DNA from: Pseudonocardia benzenivorans CB1190
GTDB lineage: Bacteria; Actinomycetota; Actinomycetes; Mycobacteriales; Pseudonocardiaceae
Direction: 5' to 3'
DNA length: 64,000 nucleotides
Assembly (NCBI RefSeq): GCF_000196675.2
Contig: NC_015312.1
Coordinates: 1,922,001-1,986,000 of the forward strand
The stretch's first letter is position 1. Each line of letters begins with the position of its first letter. Positions 57,356-64,000 of the stretch are shown piece by piece. The notes under the pieces are model-generated. The model did no database searches. It was not told the origin of the DNA and saw only the letters and a program-made list of their open reading frames with translations. Position numbers and translations under genes: made by a program.

Positions 57356-58237
57356 GTCTTTGAGGTCTTCTGCTAGTCGGCGGGCGGCTTCCTTCTCAAT
57401 GTCACTGCGGGGAGCGGGGAGTTCCTCACCGGCGAGGCGGGCGGCCATCAGCCGGATCATCGCGAACTTGATCATCGCCTCGGCGTGGGCGGTCTTGCGT
57501 TCGTAGTCCCGGGCCAACCGTCTACACCTCGTCAACCAGCCGAAGGTTCTCTCGACCACCCACCGGCGGGGCAGCACCTGGAACCCTTTCACGTCGGCGT
57601 TACGCGGCACCGCGACCACCTCCAGCCCCTCACTGCGCCGGGCCCAACCGACCAGGCCCGCGTCCACCGAGTTGACGTAACCGCCGTCGACCCACACCAA
57701 CCCGAGCAGCGGGAACCGGCCGCGGGCACCGGTGAGCATCAACCGGGCCCCGGCCCGGTCCTGCACCGACGCCGAGTGCACCACCACGTGCAGCACCAGG
57801 CCCAGGGTGTCGACCAGCAGGTGGCGCTTGCGGCCCCGGACGCGTTTACCGGCGTCGTAGCCGATCTGTTCACCGCCCTCGCTGGACCTCGCCGACTGGG
57901 AGTCCAGCACCGCCGCCGAGGGCTGCGGGTCACGCCCGTCGGCGATGCGGACCCGCTCACGCAGCACCTCGTGGACCCGGTCCCAGGTGCCGTCGCGGGT
58001 CCAGGCCCGAAACCACTGGTAGGCGATGCTCCACGGGGCCAGATCGTGCGGGACCAGCCGCCAGGCGCACCCGCTGACCAGCACATAAGAGATCGTGTCG
58101 ATGATCAACCGGCGGGAGTGCACGTACGGGCGTCCGCCCAACACCGCCGCCGGGCGGGGCAGCAACGGCTCGATCAACACCCACTGGGCGTCGGTCACCG
58201 AGGAGTCATACGCCGGTTTGCAGGTACAGACACACAC
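57353..58237 (-). CDS. IS5-family transposase
   Basis: 294 residues, single frame. The N-terminal DUF4096-type part has VTDAQWVLIEPLLPRP and SYVLVSGCAWRLVPHDL. The DDE residues are visible as AVLDSQSAR (D), VWVDGGYVN (D) and RRWVVERTFGWLTR (E). The start at 58237 is a candidate; a later GTG before TDAQWVLIEP is also possible. Fills the element between its terminal repeats. Confidence 0.93.
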   Translation of the reverse strand: MCVCTCKPAYDSSVTDAQWVLIEPLLPRPAAVLGGRPYVHSRRLIIDTISYVLVSGCAWRLVPHDLAPWSIAYQWFRAWTRDGTWDRVHEVLRERVRIADGRDPQPSAAVLDSQSARSSEGGEQIGYDAGKRVRGRKRHLLVDTLGLVLHVVVHSASVQDRAGARLMLTGARGRFPLLGLVWVDGGYVNSVDAGLVGWARRSEGLEVVAVPRNADVKGFQVLPRRWVVERTFGWLTRCRRLARDYERKTAHAEAMIKFAMIRLMAARLAGEELPAPRSDIEKEAARRLAEDLKD

Positions 58238-58287
58238 CCGACCGGATGATCAACAGGTCCGGGCGACTACTACGGCCGCCACGCCGA

Positions 58288-58314
58288 GTGATCACCAGGT
58301 TTCACAACACTCTC
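58288..58314 (-). repeat. IS right terminal inverted repeat
   Basis: Reverse complement begins GAGAGTGTTGTGAAACCTGG, matching the left end with one gap. Its outer edge abuts the TCA duplication, which is the stop codon of the leftward beta-helix gene. Confidence 0.88.
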
Positions 58315-60696
58315 TCAGCCGACCGGTGCGCCGCCCGCGCTGGGCAGAACGGGGGCCAGGACCGCGGGCGGGTCCGTTCTCGGCGCCCCTGAGGCGGGTG
58401 CCACCGGCGGGACCGGCGGCGCGGTCGTCGTCGGCGTACCGCCGGCCGCCGGGAGTGCGGCCGGGTCGGACGGCGCCGGGGGCGCGAGGGCTCCGGCCGA
58501 GGCAGGCGGATCCGCGGGGGCCGCGGCCGGGGGCACGACCTGCAGCTCGTAGGCGCCGAGGTCGAAGCCCGCTCCGCTGGGGCGTGGTGCACCGGTGATG
58601 TCGGTGGCAGGCGCGCCCTGGGCGGACCCGGCGTCGACGCCCGCGGAGCCCGGCGCCAGCCGCAGGTCACCCGCGGCGGCGTTGACGAACCGCAGTACGC
58701 CGGTCACGACGTTCGCCCCGAGGGACGTCCCCGAGAACAGGTTGTGGTCGGCGGTGAAGGCGGCCGCGCTCCCGCCGACGTCCTGCGGGTTGCCGCTGAA
58801 GATGTTGTTGCGCAACACGTTCGTGCCCTGGAACTGGCCGGCCGAGATGGTGATGCCCGCCTTCTTGTTGTCCACGATGGTGTTGTTGACGATCGAGATG
58901 TCGCTGAACGTGCCGCTCGACTCGGTCCAGAAGCTGATGCCGCCACCGGCGTTGCCCGTGAGCACGTTGTTGTAGATCTGCACGTCGTAGGTCTTGCGTG
59001 TCTTCGAGTAGTTCTCGACGGCGAGCGCGATGCCCGCCTTCGAGCTCTCCTTCGCGCCGGAGGACACGTTGTCGAAGACCTGGATCGCGTGGGCGGAGTC
59101 GACGTAGATGTTGGGCCCGCGGTTGTTCTCCACACGGTTGCCGTGCACGGTGCCGTTGCGGGTCTCGTACTTCGTGTCGATGCCCTCCTCCCCGTTGTCG
59201 TGCACGTGGTTCCCGGCGATCTCGAAGCCGTCGACGTTCTCCAGGCTCACGCCCTCCATGTCGGCGCTCGTCCCCTTGGCGTTGTTGCCGTGGACGTCGC
59301 AGCCGAGGATCCGGATGTCGGCGGAGTCGATGAAGACCGCGCCGCCGTCCTGCGAGTCGGCGACCTCGCAGTCCTGCAGCACGATGCCGGTCGCGTTGGT
59401 GGCGTAGACGCCGAACCGGCTCGACCGGGACACGCCGATCCCGACGACGTGGACGTAGGAGCGTCCGCTCAGGTCGAGGCGGCCGTTGCCCGTGCCGCCG
59501 CTGGTCAGCGTGACGGCGCCGCCGTCGGCCTTGAAGGTGATCGGGGCGTCCTTGGTCCCGCTGACGGGGATCTGCAGGCCGGCGTAGCTGCCGGGCGCGA
59601 TCAGGACGGTGTCGCCGGGCTTCGCGGCCGCGGCGGCCTCGGCGATCGTCCGGTATCGGCCCGATCCGTCGGCGGCGACGCGGAGGGTGGTGCCGGTCGC
59701 GACGGGGACGACAGGCGCCGTGACCGGCGGCGCGGTGTCCGCAGGCGTCGTGACGGGGGGAGTCGTGACGGGGGGAGTCGTCGCTGGGGGAGTCGTCGCT
59801 GGGGGAGTCGTCGCCGGGGGCGCCGTGGTCGGAGGCGTGGTGACGGCAGGGGGCGTGGTGACGGCCGGAGGCGCGGTCGTCGGGTTCACCTCGACGGGGT
59901 CGACCGCCGTGGGCTCGTTCGGTGCGGGCCCGGGGGTTGCGGGAGCGGCCGCGGTGGTCGGCGCAGGGGCGTTTGTCGTCGGCGCAGGGGCGGTGGTCGT
60001 CGGCACCGCCGGCGCCGTGGTGGTCGCTGTGGGCGGGGTCGTGGTCGTCGGGACGGCAGGGTTCGTCGAGGTCGCTGCCTCGGCCGGCGCGAGCTCGGCG
60101 GGAGCGGTGGGCGGGGTGATCCCGGCCGGGGCGTGCGCGGGGGCCTGCGCCACGTGCGCGGGCGCGTCGGTCGGGGCGGGTTGCGTCGAGGGCAACGGGT
60201 CCGCGGGCGCGGTGGGCGGGGCCAGGGGCGTCGCGGGAATCAGGGGGGTCGACGGAACCAGGGGCGTGGCCGGGCTCGCCGGCGACTGCGGGAGCAGCGG
60301 TGTCGGCGGGCTCGGCGGGGCCGGGGGGACCAGTGGCGCGGCGGGCCGGTCGGCCGCCTGGAGCTCGACGTGCGGCTTCACCGGTGCCGCGGGCCTGGCG
60401 GGCGCGACCGGCCGGACGGGCACCACGGGCACGACCGGCGCCTGGGTGACGGCCGCCCCCGCGCCGCCCGCGTCGACGCCGGCGCCGGCGTCCGCGGCGG
60501 CCGGTGGGCCGGCCGGGTCGACCGCGGCGGGACCGGAAGCGGCGCTGTCCGGGGCGGACCTGACGTCGTCACCCGGAGGAGGGGGGCCCTGCACCGCGGC
60601 CACGGTCAGGACGACGGCGACGAAGACGGCCACCAGGCCGACGAGGACGGCTCCGACGGCCCGGGCGGGGCGCCGTGATGGTCGCGGTGCGTACAT
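58315..60696 (-). CDS. Membrane-anchored, Pro/Thr-stalked beta-helix surface protein
   Basis: 793 residues. N-terminal basic region and one signal-anchor helix (VGAVLVGLVAVFVAVVLTVA, residues 15-35); then about 290 residues of Pro/Ala/Thr/Val stalk with a PPATTPPATTPP repeat; from about 345 a right-handed parallel beta-helix (GTTLRVAADGSGRYRTIAEA, VYATNATGIVLQDCEVADS, VDGFEIAGNHVHDNGEEGID), closing with FDLGAYELQ and a further Pro-rich tail. A NosD/pectate-lyase-like fold; polysaccharide binding inferred. Its stop codon is the IS target duplication, so the frame stays intact. Confidence 0.88.
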   Translation of the reverse strand: MYAPRPSRRPARAVGAVLVGLVAVFVAVVLTVAAVQGPPPPGDDVRSAPDSAASGPAAVDPAGPPAAADAGAGVDAGGAGAAVTQAPVVPVVPVRPVAPARPAAPVKPHVELQAADRPAAPLVPPAPPSPPTPLLPQSPASPATPLVPSTPLIPATPLAPPTAPADPLPSTQPAPTDAPAHVAQAPAHAPAGITPPTAPAELAPAEAATSTNPAVPTTTTPPTATTTAPAVPTTTAPAPTTNAPAPTTAAAPATPGPAPNEPTAVDPVEVNPTTAPPAVTTPPAVTTPPTTAPPATTPPATTPPATTPPVTTPPVTTPADTAPPVTAPVVPVATGTTLRVAADGSGRYRTIAEAAAAAKPGDTVLIAPGSYAGLQIPVSGTKDAPITFKADGGAVTLTSGGTGNGRLDLSGRSYVHVVGIGVSRSSRFGVYATNATGIVLQDCEVADSQDGGAVFIDSADIRILGCDVHGNNAKGTSADMEGVSLENVDGFEIAGNHVHDNGEEGIDTKYETRNGTVHGNRVENNRGPNIYVDSAHAIQVFDNVSSGAKESSKAGIALAVENYSKTRKTYDVQIYNNVLTGNAGGGISFWTESSGTFSDISIVNNTIVDNKKAGITISAGQFQGTNVLRNNIFSGNPQDVGGSAAAFTADHNLFSGTSLGANVVTGVLRFVNAAAGDLRLAPGSAGVDAGSAQGAPATDITGAPRPSGAGFDLGAYELQVVPPAAAPADPPASAGALAPPAPSDPAALPAAGGTPTTTAPPVPPVAPASGAPRTDPPAVLAPVLPSAGGAPVG
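59744..59818 (-). repeat. 15-bp tandem repeat in the stalk coding region
   Basis: Five units of the GGAGTCGTCGCTGGG type on the top strand, encoding P-[VA]-T-T-P on the bottom strand. Length could vary between strains by slippage. Confidence 0.85.
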
Positions 60697-60922
60697 GTCG
60701 TCCCTGGCCGATCTCTCCGAAGGGTGGCGATGACGTCGGAAAGCTAGCCAGCTCCGTCACGACACGCGCTGATCGTCAGAGAAAGATCACCATAAGGGTG
60801 AACGGATGGACCGCAGTGCACCCAGTTGTGTTATGAGGCCAGTGTGACTGATGTGGTCCTGCGGAGATCACGCTCGGTCACGAGCGTGCGGGACGAGGGA
60901 CGTGCCACCGGGTCGTGCCGAG

Positions 60923-62155
60923 CTATCGGTTGCGCCGGGTCACCAGGCGGACGGCCTTGCCGACGACACCGGCGATCGGCGCGGGGTCGGACGCGGAGAA
61001 CACGGCGTGCGCCGTCCGGGCCCGGGGCAGCAGGCCGCGCACCGCCGCCGCGCGCTCACCCGAGCGGAACGCGGCCCACAGCGCCCGGACGTCCTCCTCG
61101 GACCGGAACCGCACGCCGCGCTCGTACTCGTCGACCTGCGGGGCCTCGCCGAGCAGCAGCGCCGTCCAGATCGCAGGCAGGTTCGCGCCGGCGTGCACGG
61201 CCAGCCCGAGCGAGTGATAGGCGCGAGGGTTGACGTCGATCAGGTAGAAGTGCCCGTCGGACTCGATGAGCTGCAGGTTGAACAGCCCGCTCCAGCCGAG
61301 CTCGCGGATCAGCGCGTGGGCGGCGTCGTCGAGGGCGCGGTCGCGCTCCACCGTCTCGGCCCAGGTCACGACACCGCAGTCCGCTGGCCAGGTGCGCTCG
61401 GCGGCCTTGTGCACCGTCGTGACGACCCGGCCCTGCCAGGCGACCCCGTTGACGGTCCGCAGCCTGCCCGTGACGTAGGGCTGGACGAGTCCCTCGCCGC
61501 CGGGCAGCGCGGCGAGTGTGTCGGCGAGCTCCGCGGCGTCGGCGACCCGGACGACCTCGAAGCGCTCGAGCTTGCCGTCGCTGACCAGCTCCGACCGCAC
61601 CGGCTTGACGACGGCGGGGAAGGTGACGTCGGTGGCCGCGACCTGCGAGACGTGCAGTCGCGTCGTGCGCGGGGTCTCGAACCCGGCCTTCGCGGCCAGT
61701 GCGGCGAGTCCGTCCTTGTCCAGTGCAGCGACGGTGTCGGCGACGTCGGGGGCTCCGACCGCGACCTCCGGGCCGAACATCGCGCGGTGGGTGCCCAGCG
61801 CGATCAGCGCGGCCTCGGTCCCGGGCAGCACCGCCGCGGCGTCGATGCGTGCCGCGGCGAGGGCGAGGTCGTGGGCGAACCGCTCGGGCTCGAGGCGCGC
61901 GTCGGCGACCGTGACCACCCCGCGAGCGGCCCGCGACCGCGCCCCGTACGACGCGGCGTCCTCCGTCGCGGCCCACGGCTCGTAGCCCGCCGCGGCCAGC
62001 GCGCGCAGCACCGCCAGGCCACCCGCGTGCTCGACGCCGGTCACGAGCACCCGGTACGGCCGCCGCCGGGAGGGCCGGCTCGTCGCCCGCCGCGCCGACG
62101 CGGAGCCGGTCGCGGGGGTGGTGTTCGTGGCGGACACGGGGAGCGTCGCGGTCAT
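60923..62155 (-). CDS. ATP-grasp family protein
   Basis: 410 residues. A 35-residue basic, Ser/Thr/Ala-rich lead precedes a Rossmann-like region (RVLVTGVEHAGGLAVLRALA). The ATP-grasp core holds LDKDGLAALAAKAGFETPRT, VVKPVRSELVSDGKL, EGLVQPYVTGRLRTVNGVAW and FYLIDVNPRAYHSLGLAV, the last giving the metal and ATP ligands. Ligase substrate unknown; carboxylate-amine ligases of this sort serve peptide or sugar modification. Upstream terminator separates it from the two-component pair. Confidence 0.87.
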   Translation of the reverse strand: MTATLPVSATNTTPATGSASARRATSRPSRRRPYRVLVTGVEHAGGLAVLRALAAAGYEPWAATEDAASYGARSRAARGVVTVADARLEPERFAHDLALAAARIDAAAVLPGTEAALIALGTHRAMFGPEVAVGAPDVADTVAALDKDGLAALAAKAGFETPRTTRLHVSQVAATDVTFPAVVKPVRSELVSDGKLERFEVVRVADAAELADTLAALPGGEGLVQPYVTGRLRTVNGVAWQGRVVTTVHKAAERTWPADCGVVTWAETVERDRALDDAAHALIRELGWSGLFNLQLIESDGHFYLIDVNPRAYHSLGLAVHAGANLPAIWTALLLGEAPQVDEYERGVRFRSEEDVRALWAAFRSGERAAAVRGLLPRARTAHAVFSASDPAPIAGVVGKAVRLVTRRNR

Positions 62156-62230
62156 GACTCGAGTCTCGGCCCCCGACGGTTAGCGGCCGGCAAATCGAGG
62201 CCCTCCGCTCGGCAAGGGTTTGACCCGCCC

Positions 62231-62270
62231 GGTACGTCCCGTCCGTCCGATATGGAGTGCGGGACGTACC
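62231..62270. terminator. Hairpin between response regulator and ATP-grasp gene
   Basis: GGTACGTCCCG / CGGGACGTACC, 11-bp perfect stem with an 18-base loop, 10 bp after the response-regulator stop on the bottom strand. No U-run. Confidence 0.65.
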
Positions 62271-62280
62271 GCCGAACGGC

Positions 62281-62973
62281 TCAGTCCTCCTCGAGGCGGT
62301 ACCCGAACCCGCGCAACGTCGCGATCCGGGGGATCCGCACCGAGTCGGGCACCGCGACCGACTCGAGCTTGCGACGCAGGGCCGCCACGTGCACGTCGAG
62401 CGTCTTGGTCGAGCCGAACCAGTTGGTGTCCCACACGTCGGCCATCAGCTGCGCGCGGCTCAGCGCGACGCCCGGCTCGGCGGCGAGCCGCGCCAGCAGG
62501 TCGAACTCCTTGGTGCGCAACGTGATCTCCTCGCCGCCCACGGTCACCCGGCGGCGCCCGGCGTCGACGACGAGATCGCCGATCACCTGCGACTCGTCGG
62601 ACCCCGCGGTGGCCACGCGGCGCAGGTGCGCGCGGATGCGGGCCAGCAGCTCGCCCAGCCGGATCGGCTTGACCAGGTAGTCGTCCGCGCCCGCCTCGAG
62701 CCCGACGACGACGTCCATCTCCTCGTGCCGTGCGGTCAGCATGACGATCACGCAGCCCGGCTGGACGGCCCGGACCCGGCGGCAGACGTCGATGCCGTCG
62801 ATGTCGGGCAGGCCGAGGTCGAGCAGCACGAGGTCGACCGGGGCGGTCGTCGCGAAGTCGATCGCGGCGCGGCCCTCGGCGTGCCAGGTGACGTCGTGAC
62901 CCGACGACGCGAGGCTCGCCTGCAGCACGTTCCCGATCGTCGCGTCGTCCTCGACGAGCAGCAGTTGGGCCAC
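62281..62973 (-). CDS. OmpR/PhoB-family response regulator
   Basis: 230 residues from GTG 62973. Receiver domain: LLLVEDDATIGNVLQASLAS, phosphoacceptor Asp in DLVLLDLGLPDIDG, and the conserved Lys in DDYLVKPIRLGELLARI. The DNA-binding winged helix is in the C-terminal 95 residues (EITLRTKEFDLLARLAAEPG, TLDVHVAALRRKL). Starts 120 bp after the histidine kinase stop and is its natural partner. Confidence 0.95.
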   Translation of the reverse strand: MAQLLLVEDDATIGNVLQASLASSGHDVTWHAEGRAAIDFATTAPVDLVLLDLGLPDIDGIDVCRRVRAVQPGCVIVMLTARHEEMDVVVGLEAGADDYLVKPIRLGELLARIRAHLRRVATAGSDESQVIGDLVVDAGRRRVTVGGEEITLRTKEFDLLARLAAEPGVALSRAQLMADVWDTNWFGSTKTLDVHVAALRRKLESVAVPDSVRIPRIATLRGFGYRLEED

Positions 62974-63093
62974 GTCGCCAGCCTAAGGGCACCCGACGGA
63001 CCACTGGCCGCGGGCCCGGCACCCGGACGCCGCCGGTGACGACGCCGTCGCCCGTCCGGGCGCCGCGACGGCGGCGCGGAACCGTGCGCGGGT

Positions 63094-64000
63094 CTACGGC
63101 CGGGACAGCGGCGCCCCGTGCGGGGACTCCTCGGACGTGGCGGCCGGTTCGGCCGGGTCGCCGGCCCGCGCCCCGGCGGGCAGGAACACCGTGAGCGTCG
63201 TCGGGTCGGACCCGGTGAGCTGCAGCCGGCCGCCCTCGGCCTCGACCAGCCTGCGCGCCAACGCGAGCCCGATACCGTGGCCCTCCGCGTCGGGCTCGCG
63301 GCGCTCGAACAGGTCGGGCCCCGCGGGCAGGCTGCCCTCGTCGGACACGTCGATCGCGACGGCCTCGCCGATGTCGCGCACGCCGACCGTGACCGCCCCC
63401 GCGCCGTGCTCGACGGCGTTGCCCAGCAGCACCGTGAAGACCTGCCGGATCGCCGCGGTGGACGCCTCCGTCGGCGGCAGCCCGGGCTCGACGGCGAAAC
63501 GCAGCTCGCGCTGCTGGTCGCCCAGCCGCGGACCCCACACCTGCGACACCTCGGTGAGCAGCGCGGGCAGGTCGAGCACGCCGCGCTGGCGGGTGCCGCG
63601 GGCCAGTGCCAGCAGGTCGGAGATCGTGCGCTCCAGCCGGTCGACCTCGGCGAGGCTGGCCCGGATGGCCGCGGTGTGGTCGCTGCCGGGGGTGCGCAGG
63701 GCCGCCTCCAGCCGCAGCTGCAGGCCGGTGAGCGGGGTGCGCAGCTGGTGGGAGGCCTCCGCCGAGAAGGCCCGCTCGCGGGCGATCAGCGAGTCGAGAC
63801 GGGCCGCGGTGGCGTTGAGCGCGGCGCGGACCTCGTCGACCTCCGGGATCCCGACGGTGCGTTCCTCGACGCTGAAGTCGCCGTCGCCCAGCCGCTCCGC
63901 GGCGCGCGCGAGGTCCTCGACCGGCTCGGCCAGCCGGCGCGACTGGTAGCGGGCCAGCGCCCACGTCGCGATCAGCGCCACCACGGCCAGCCCGAACATC
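63094..64000 (-). CDS. Sensor histidine kinase, N-terminus outside window
   Basis: 302 visible residues. A membrane helix (VVALIATWALARYQSRRL) is followed by a HAMP-type region. The HisKA box is EASHQLRTPLTGLQLRLEA, and the HATPase has the N-box region GNAVEHGAGAVTVGV, a VAIDVSDEGSLPAGP G1 box and a GHGIGLALARRLVEAEGG G2 box. The sensor domain and first helix lie to the right of the window. Two-component partner of the response regulator. Confidence 0.93.
   Translation of the reverse strand, partial: MFGLAVVALIATWALARYQSRRLAEPVEDLARAAERLGDGDFSVEERTVGIPEVDEVRAALNATAARLDSLIARERAFSAEASHQLRTPLTGLQLRLEAALRTPGSDHTAAIRASLAEVDRLERTISDLLALARGTRQRGVLDLPALLTEVSQVWGPRLGDQQRELRFAVEPGLPPTEASTAAIRQVFTVLLGNAVEHGAGAVTVGVRDIGEAVAIDVSDEGSLPAGPDLFERREPDAEGHGIGLALARRLVEAEGGRLQLTGSDPTTLTVFLPAGARAGDPAEPAATSEESPHGAPLSRP

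Larger units (their letters stand above)
57329..58314 (-). mobile_element. IS5-family insertion sequence, complete
   Basis: 986 bp with terminal inverted repeats of about 27 bp (GAGAGTGTTGTAGAACCTCG left; GAGAGTGTTGTGAAACCTGG right, read outward-in), one gap and a few mismatches. The flanks give a 3-bp target duplication TCA (57326-57328 and 58315-58317) inside C-TCA-G, the CTNAG/TNA target used by the IS427-type group. One full-length transposase, no frameshift, so probably active or recently moved. Confidence 0.93.

Noticed and set aside
57164-57376. Small 70-residue open frame crossing the IS left end
   Set aside because: It runs from spacer into the inverted repeat and has no family pattern.

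Overview
The window is about 64 kb of very GC-rich DNA with GTG/ATG starts, many 4-bp ATGA/GTGA gene overlaps, hairpin terminators usually lacking a U-tract, a HU protein with a lysine/alanine tail, a CofC/FbiD enzyme for coenzyme F420 and a CtaJ-DUF5130-like pair. Together these point to an actinobacterium; the gene order and sequences look most like Pseudonocardia or a close relative in the Pseudonocardiaceae. The genus is inferred by eye, not from a search.

Bases 1-27,300 are core chromosome. They carry branched-chain amino acid genes (ilvB partial, ilvN, ilvC, leuB, leuC, leuD with a divergent IclR-type regulator), serA, gltX followed directly by tRNA-Gln and tRNA-Glu (both substrates of a non-discriminating GluRS in this phylum), a membrane-anchored Hsp70-like protein, hup, a mutT1-ppk pair, cofC, plsC, gpsA, a Cys/Met-metabolism PLP enzyme, an HNH endonuclease and a DUF2252 protein. 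Small redox and methyltransferase genes lie between them.

Bases 27,850-54,170 form one large exopolysaccharide (EPS) locus with two arms that converge near 47.93 kb. The rightward arm encodes a polyprenyl-phosphate sugar transferase, a PLP aminotransferase, two Wzz/BY-kinase-like proteins whose cytosolic domains lack a P-loop, a GDP-mannose-dehydrogenase-like enzyme, a GT4 glycosyltransferase broken by one missing base, an AsnB-like amidotransferase, a bi-domain oxidoreductase, a heparinase II/III-type lyase, a beta-helix lipoprotein, an O-antigen ligase/polymerase-like protein and a second GT4. The leftward arm encodes an RfbF-like nucleotidyltransferase, a PAP2 phosphatase, a Wzx-type flippase, a GT2, a polysaccharide pyruvyltransferase and a hexapeptide acyltransferase. 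Together these suffice for a Wzx/Wzy-type heteropolymer that probably contains uronic acid, possibly amidated, with pyruvyl and acyl decorations.

Bases 54,400-64,000 hold a CtaJ-like membrane peptide with a DUF5130 protein, an orphan membrane histidine kinase, and an intact IS5-family element inserted in a CTCAG target at the stop codon of the next gene. That gene encodes a large membrane-anchored Pro/Thr-stalked beta-helix surface protein. An ATP-grasp enzyme and an OmpR-type two-component system follow; its kinase runs off the right edge.

The most unusual part is the EPS locus: the pair of pseudo-kinase chain-length regulators, one with a 20-unit AAEK helix, three SPTVRI motifs and a cationic tail, together with the amidotransferase-dehydrogenase-lyase set.
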